NCBI GenBank assembly: GCA_028023455.1
Contig: JAQFVV010012395.1
Span: forward strand, 10,596,154 to 10,660,153
From: Epiperipatus broadwayi
Taxonomy: Eukaryota > Onychophora > Udeonychophora > Euonychophora > Peripatidae
Direction of reading: 5' to 3'
DNA: 64,000 nucleotides
In this document: positions 57,731 to 64,000 of the stretch, piece by piece
Layout of the letters: each line of letters starts with the position of its first letter
Numbering within the stretch: the first letter of the stretch is position 1
The notes under the pieces: generated by a model
Seen by the model: only the letters and a program-made list of their open reading frames with translations
Told to the model about the DNA's origin: nothing
Databases searched by the model: none
Translations under genes and position numbers: made by a program

Positions 57731-58309
57731 GTAAAACTTAATTTGTTAGTCAGACATGATTTTTTTAATCAGATAAGCCACTATGGGGTTCTCAAACTAG
57801 CCATTTAATATTGATTCATAAATGGATTGTTAGCTATTCTTGGCTATGATGTAAATAAAATAAAAAATCATTCAAACTCTTACTGTCTAACAATCTTCTG
57901 TTTTTTTTTTTTTTTTTTTTTTGAAGAGTTGTTAGGAGCCCTATGCTCTGCAGTGGATTGTTTAAATGCACTTTTATCCTCTTTTTAAAAAATGCATGTT
58001 CATTATGTATTTTGAATGAGATATTATATAGATTTATTCATGTGAGTATTTTGTATGCAAGTACCACTCTTGTAACTTTGTTGAAATCTTATAAAATTGT
58101 GGATTTGTTCATAGATGTATAACGATTAATAATTGATATTAATAATATCTATTTGCATGCTGTAATTGTTCAGTGACATCTCATTATGAATGAAATATAC
58201 ATTTACACAAAACATGTAATATTATTTTTTTACATTTTCATTAATTTTTGAAAAATGATTTTCTAATATATAAATCTGGTCTCAATGTTTTGCTTTAAAG
58301 CAATATCAA

Positions 58310-58910
58310 TATAAACACAATAGGGAATTTAAAAATAATAGCAAATATACAAAAATCAGCTCCAATGCTATTGTAATATTTACTTTGATTTTTATTTTAA
58401 ACAGAAACAATAATTTAAATGAGAGGAATTGATAATCAGCAGATGTAGACAAGATTTCAATACAAAACAGTGAATGTATGTTGGGGTTTGAATTTATTTT
58501 TTCATTTATGACAATTAAAATTGATAATAGCAATTCAGTAATTGTTTTATTTATTTATTTTTTGCCAATATTTCAATAGTATATTAATTATATCTCTTTG
58601 ATGTTTGTCATTAATGAATATTTGTAACTGTTTAATTTATTTTATATTTCTTATAAAAATATGATTTGTAAAAGCTTCCCACATGTTCGTGTTAAATTTA
58701 AAAATAATAACTAATGTATAAAATCATTTTCAGAACTATTTTAATATTTGCTTTTTAATTGAAACAATAATATAAATGAAGAAGGTTGATGATAATTGGT
58801 AAATGTAAACAAAAGATTTCTAAAACATATGAAATAAAAAAAACAATAGTTACTTTTGTTGGAGTTTGAATTTGAATGAGTTTTCATTTTTGGAAACATT
58901 TAATATATAA
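58310..58910. repeat. diverged tandem duplication, ~370-bp unit
   Basis: Copies at about 58320-58530 and 58690-58905 share AATTTAAAAATAATA, GAAACAATAAT, and TTGGRGTTTGAATTT in the same order. About 70% similar by eye. Confidence 0.6.
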
Positions 58911-59978
58911 TGACCTTATTATTATTATTTTTTGATTATACTTTTCAGAAACTTAGTTTTCCTTACCTTATTATAATGTCAGTGACAAACATAAATATAT
59001 TCAAACTAATGGAAAGTCACTCATTAATTTAAAGGGGGAAATCTTTAATAAGATGGCATTTAAAGTACTGTAAACACTGTCAATAGGTTAATTGCTTGAT
59101 AGATTAATTGTCTAAAATGCAAATTGTGGAAACAAAATTTTCAATATGAATAAAGCTGTATATATTACTTTACAAAAAAAAAAAAACATTTAGTAGTTTT
59201 TTAACATATTACCTTATTAAATTAATTTATAAAATTATAACAAAATTTTAATGACAAATAATCTTTTTTAAATTCAAAATAACAGTTTTTCTTTTCTTTT
59301 ATTTTTGTAAATAAAATCCAGGAATTAGAGTGTTGCTATAATGAAACAGTCATGTTAAAGCAATGAACAATGATTTGTTCCATTTTCTAATTTGTCTGGT
59401 TATATTAAAAACTTTATTAAATATGGCTGATATGAAGGACAAATGCTTTATATCATTTTTCTAATGTTTGTTTAAAATAAACAATTAAAAATTTAATTAT
59501 TTTTGCACTAAAAAAAAATAGATTCTATAACTCAAGATACTTTCCAATAAAAAATTTTTTGAGTACATAAGGAAATTATGTAAAAGGGAATAATTTTGAG
59601 TAAATGTTACATAATTTATATATATGAAATAGTGTTAGTTTGTTTTATTCTATTTATCTTTTACACACATTACTTGCAAAAGAATTATTTTTATATTTTA
59701 TTCATTATAGAATTACAATCTTATTTATCTGTTTATATTATATAAGAAAATATAAACTCTTCAGTTTTATTTTAAGTGTTTTTTAAGTAAGACCAAGATT
59801 TTTATCTTTTTAATCTATTGACAAAAAAAGAAGTCCTCCATCTTTTCACATTTCTTGTATATATATATTTTTAATATTGAATGAATTAATTATGACTAAT
59901 GTAGCTTTTTTTATTATTATCAAGATAGATGGGGGGAAATGAAAATGAAATCTTATAATAGATTTTTATAAGTTTAAT

Positions 59979-60718
59979 TACACCTGGGTCTCATTTTATG
60001 CGGATTATTTTAATGCGATTTTGAAGTCATGCGATTCATGTTTCTTCTTAATATCCTTCATATTTCACTATATTTATTAGATATCAAGAAATTTAAATTA
60101 TTAATAACTTATTTTGACCTGAAATACTTTTTTTTTCTTTCAAAAATATAACGTTATATTAGCAGCTTACGTTAATATGGCCATAAGCTGTATTTAGAAT
60201 CTCAACTTCTATGTAAATAACCTACTTATACTAATGAGTAAATAATAATAATAGATTTATACATACGTATAAAAATATCGCAATAAATATTCAAAAATTT
60301 TAAACTTTTAAAACGTATTTTGTTAAATATTAATAGAAATAAATATTTTTTAGATTTTTAAAATAAATAATAACGAAGATTTTATTGATTTTATAAACTG
60401 AAAATAATTTTTCGAATGGTAATGTCTAATCTTTTTGTTTTGATTGCATCTCATTTTTTTAATATAGAACAGCACAAGATTGGAAGTGGTGCTAGTTGTA
60501 CAACATATCATGAATCTGATTTTTTACTAGTTCACAAACGAACTCATATTGTAAAGTAGCGGTAATGATTAAAATATGTATGAAAAAATGTAAAATTAAA
60601 TACTGTGGTTAATAAAAAAAGTAAAAAAAAGTTTGTCTTATATTAATTTTTTATATATATTTGAAATTTTTTATTAGTCATACTTTATTTCCTTATTGTA
60701 TTTTTTAATGCGAATTTT
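59979..60718. mobile_element. Tigger-like MITE, copy 3 (truncated at the GC island)
   Basis: Starts CACCTGGGTCTCATTTTATG at 59981 after TA. Collinear with copies 1 and 2 up to AATGCGAATTTTAG near 60718, where copies 1 and 2 continue with A-rich family sequence. Here it switches abruptly to the GC-rich repeat island. CAGGTG, matching an inverted CACCTG end, occurs at 61140-61145 and might be the element's far end. Confidence 0.85.
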
Positions 60719-61080
60719 AGGTAGTTGTGAGTTTTGACCCATGTGGCCACCAGAGGCGCTGGTCAGGGTCAACCACAGAAATACTTAGAGTAGGAGCCCC
60801 AAATGCAGCATTGCAAATTCCAGCCAAAAGGTGGCACTGTTCACAATGCGTAAGCACAGGAACATTCTACCAGCTGGCTGGCAGCAAAGCTGCCCGCTTG
60901 GTGGCGCTGGTTGTAGTGCATAAGCCCATTTAGCTTACATTGTCTGCTACCAGCAGATACCAAGAACCTATGTGGCGCTGATTGCCGTAAACACATCTAG
61001 CTTGTGTTGTCTGCTAACAGCCACTACCAAGATTCTAGCCCACTATGTGGCGCTGTTTCTCCACGGTTACACACGGAAAA
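60719..61080. repeat. GC-rich ~70-bp tandem repeat island with CTCF-like motifs
   Basis: About 360 bp of near 50% GC in an AT-rich window. Units are spaced by GTGGC[GA]CTG at 60831, 60901, 60972 and 61047 (intervals 70, 71 and 75). Units 2 and 3 share CAT-TAGCTT, TTGTCTGCTA and CCAAGA blocks. A related, slightly different site, TGGCCACCAGAGGCGCTGG, begins at 60744. These resemble the CCASYAGRKGGC core bound by animal CTCF, although the first site is one base short of the standard spacing. The 68-codon plus frame 60727-60933 looks incidental. Confidence 0.75.
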
Positions 61081-64000
61081 ACTACGCACTGATAGAGTTT
61101 ATGTACATACTACTTAAAATATGAATGGCGTATAATGTACAGGTGTGATTAATTAAGAAGCTACAACTATTTAAATATTCTTTCAAACTTAATAGTATCA
61201 CATGCTATTTCACAGTTTTATAAATGGATGTATTTTTAAATTTTTTTTTTTTAAAAAATCGATCTTTTTTCTTTTAATTATTTACTCTATGTCAAAATGT
61301 TATATATAAGTCGAGCTGTGAAATTTGCTATTATGGCCACTTGAATGGCATCATAGATTTACATACAAAAGTACGCTATAATTAGACAGGTTTGATAAAA
61401 TTATCGTGTAGAAATCCTCATAATTATTCATAAAATATTTTATTAATCTATAAGTCAATCCTAAATTTAAAAATCGATCTTTTTTTTTTAATTATTTACT
61501 CTAAAAGTGGTTTTTTTTTTTTTAAATTAAAAAAAAAATGTAATTTTTACGACAATGGTTTTTTTTTTTAAAAAAAAAAAGCTAATTTTTCCCCCCTTCT
61601 TTCAAAACTAGACATTCCAAAGATAAAATCTAATATATTTAATTAATAGGGGCTTTACTAATGAATAGCTATGGTCAATTAGTGAATTGAATTGATTTAA
61701 TGAGACAGAAACTGATATATGATGAATTATATTTATTGACAATTTCATATATACTTGATATAACCCATTACTTAGTGTTGGATAATGCACGCAGGCATTT
61801 TATTTACTAAACAACATTACTCTAGGCCATTTAGCAAAATAAATTTGTGGCTATTATTTAATTGCGCTAATTTTATGCTATATAATAAATCACTACATTC
61901 CACTTATTAATTATGCCCTTTCACCATCAGTTCAAGTGGCTATTATACATGTAATCAAACCAAGTCTGGAGTGAAGTTTAATAATACATCTGATTATGAT
62001 AAATTTATATATTAAATATGGGCATATAAAGCCTCACAAATAGCTTTAGATCAAACAGGTTTTCAAGAATGCTTCGGTTCAACGCGAGAGTTGTATATAA
62101 AGATTTTACTAATACGCTACGCACAAGTAAAATATAATAATAAAGTGGCTCTGCGGATGGATGAATAGATTTTAGGATTTTCATGACTAACACCGGTTTA
62201 CCCAATGACCGATCGTCATGCTGCTAAAAGGGAACCTTTATTTGGTTCATAAGAGGCGGGGACTTATGTACTAATCTTGCCCTTAGCTCAGTCTTAGCTA
62301 CTGCACTACCCATAAGAGAGGAAGGTGAGCTGGACTTACTGCGGCTCCATCTTATATATATAAAAAAACAGCACAACGATAAAATATTGATAAATTTCGC
62401 ATCCGCCAAGCCGAAGTTTATTATAAGTTAAATACCATACATTAAATGAACACTAGTTTTGTCAGTTTGATTAAAAGAACAAACTTCTGTAGCATGAGAA
62501 ATACGTATAAACTACTGACGGGAATATATATATACACAAACTTTACTTTATCCCGCTCAATCTCTTAGTTATTTATAATTAATAAACTTTTAAAGGGGGA
62601 AAGTATATTTAAGGGACTTATGAATACTTTAATAAGAAAAATATACTTATGATTACACTCCAGGCTAGTTTAATCTTTAGTAACATAATAATTAAAGGTT
62701 GAAAGTTTGGATTTATAAGCCACATTTTATATTTACATTAATTATTTACTAAATGACAAAATAATAACGAGCACAAATGGTCGACATTATTTATAAATTA
62801 GGGGTTCAAAACGGAGCGCTAAATGACGCTATAATTAATACAATATGAAGATTTTAAATCTTCAAAAAGTATATATTTCGTAACTAAATGCGCGCTGTTT
62901 CGAGACAGGCATAATTAATAATAACTAAAATAAGCAAGAGAGAAATAAATATAACTGCAGTGATTAAGTTATATAGCAAAACAAGAAGTTAATAAAGGGA
63001 ATTAATAAAAGTATGTCATTTATAGAATTGAAATATTATTGATAAGACAATTTAGAAAGAGTTTACAATATAGTTAGCTAACGTGATTTTGAAGCAATAA
63101 TGATTATTTTGAATTTTACACAGAGAGATTTTAATAATTTTAAAACAGATACTCTAGCTGGAACAAAGGTGAGTTCTTTGGCGGCTTATGGCATCTTCTC
63201 TTTAGTTGGGAGACGATTTAAGATGGTATTCCTATAGCTGGAGTTGGGGTAGTTGAATTTGAACGAAGGTGAGTTCTTTTAACGGCTTTTGGCATCTTCT
63301 ATTTATTATAAGCTTGTTATGGCAATGTTGGTTGTTGCTCCGGCCTTGGATGGATCAAATTCCGATGTTCCATCATGGCAAAGGCAACAAATTTTTGCCT
63401 GACTAGCAGGCCATAGATAAATTAACAAATTTTCAGCTTCTCTAATAACAGCTCTTCAAAAGCAAGATGGAGTATCTTTTCCGCTAGCTTATTTATATAT
63501 TTCCACCAAGCCTTAACACTTTTTTGGAATTTTGTTTGCCTCAGGACCAATCGACTTTTAATTAAACAAAATCATATAATCTAATTTCTACTACTGATAA
63601 AGTCTCTGGGGTGTTATTTTTTATTTACTTAAAAAAATTATTAAAATATATAAATTATATAATTTTGATTCCGATTTCATTAATTAATTTTTTTTTTAGG
63701 TGTTATAAAATGTTATAGCTTCAGCAGATAGTAACGGTATTATGATTTAATGATAAAATCTTTTGTTGAAGCAAATTCAATCAGTAAACTAGATTTTACT
63801 TTTACCCCAGGTGCGGTCACTAATTGTTTTCTTGTTTACACAAAATTTCCATTTTTAATTATAAACCGATGACTTTTATTTTAACTAGATATAAATAACT
63901 TTTAACATATTTTCTTTATATTGTTTATTTTAAAAAAAGCAAATTTGACAAATCTTATAAAAAAAATACTTTAGTTTCAGTTATATCTATTAAACATTAA
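61081..64000. other. unassigned interval, LTR-like texture
   Basis: Poly-T/poly-A runs to 61600, then moderately complex AT-rich DNA. Short minus frames (61608-61790, 62005-62205, 62224-62409) are unrecognised. A direct repeat of about 45 bp lies at 63162-63204 and 63262-63300. No LTR partner, TIR or gene was found. Confidence 0.4.
63162..63300 (+). repeat. duplicated block with splice-donor-like AAGGTGAGT
   Basis: AACAAAGGTGAGTTCTTT and AACGAAGGTGAGTTCTTT, each followed by GGC(T)TTATGGCATCTTCT-type sequence, 100 bp apart. AAG|GTGAGT equals the consensus 5' splice site, but there is no recognisable exon beside it. Confidence 0.6.

Larger units (their letters stand above)
56700..59978. other. 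AT-rich interval, no gene
   Basis: Contains a tRNA-like fragment (57671-57730), a poly-T run and a LINE-tail-like scrap (57901-57970), and a diverged tandem duplication (58310-58910). No frame beyond 75 codons, and none recognised. Confidence 0.5.

Noticed and set aside
60727-60933. 68-codon frame in the GC island as a gene
   Set aside because: The frame spans diverged tandem repeat units without preserving codon phase between them.

Overview
This is a eukaryotic, almost certainly invertebrate-animal, nuclear window. It is very AT-rich (roughly three quarters A+T by eye), full of poly-A/poly-T runs and (TA)n tracts, and I find no intact host gene, rRNA or functional tRNA. Nearly everything recognisable is transposable-element debris. 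Open frames are short and broken, so most calls rest on degraded protein motifs, terminal repeats and target-site duplications. The element mix (Ty3/gypsy, Penelope-like, RTE-type and other LINEs, Merlin, Tigger/pogo, a tRNA-derived SINE) fits a metazoan. I cannot name the phylum.

Layout. 1-2600: Ty3/gypsy fragment, minus strand (integrase, RNase H, RT, protease, gag). 3042-10833: a complete but internally deleted LTR retrotransposon, minus strand, with ~1.8 kb LTRs, GTAT target duplication, PBS-like and PPT sites. 12.9-15.6 kb: a Penelope-like element (PLE) split by a Merlin DNA transposon (13214-14720, 9-bp target duplication). 17.1-17.8 kb: a second PLE remnant, then a 133-bp hairpin. 18.5-22.3 kb: no recognisable gene. 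22300-25304: Tigger/pogo copy with a transposase C-terminus and internal tandem repeats. 25.6-27.7 kb: two LINE 3' parts, the second RTE/BovB-like. 27.7-36.6 kb: AT-rich DNA with a tandem duplication, a small MITE and tRNA-like fragments.

36647-42656: a second Merlin copy (9-bp target duplication) interrupted by a 4.4-kb Tigger-family element (37037-41438), which itself holds further inverted and tandem repeats. 42.8-45.1 kb: two non-autonomous Tigger-like elements. 46.4-50.5 kb: an APE-type LINE on the minus strand with ORF1 and ORF2 overlapping as ATGA. 51.8-56.7 kb: a second Ty3/gypsy element on the minus strand, carrying a fresh tRNA-derived SINE, a ~500-bp nearly perfect palindrome and a tandem duplication of its RT segment. 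59.98-60.72 kb: a third Tigger-like MITE, which ends abruptly at a GC-rich island (60.72-61.08 kb) of ~70-bp repeats each carrying GTGGCGCTG, a CTCF-like core. 61.1-64 kb: unassigned.

The genes do not form a pathway. The interest lies in the stratigraphy of nested insertions, which gives relative ages, and in several structured non-coding units (palindrome, SINE, motif-bearing tandem island, possible hammerhead-ribozyme relic).
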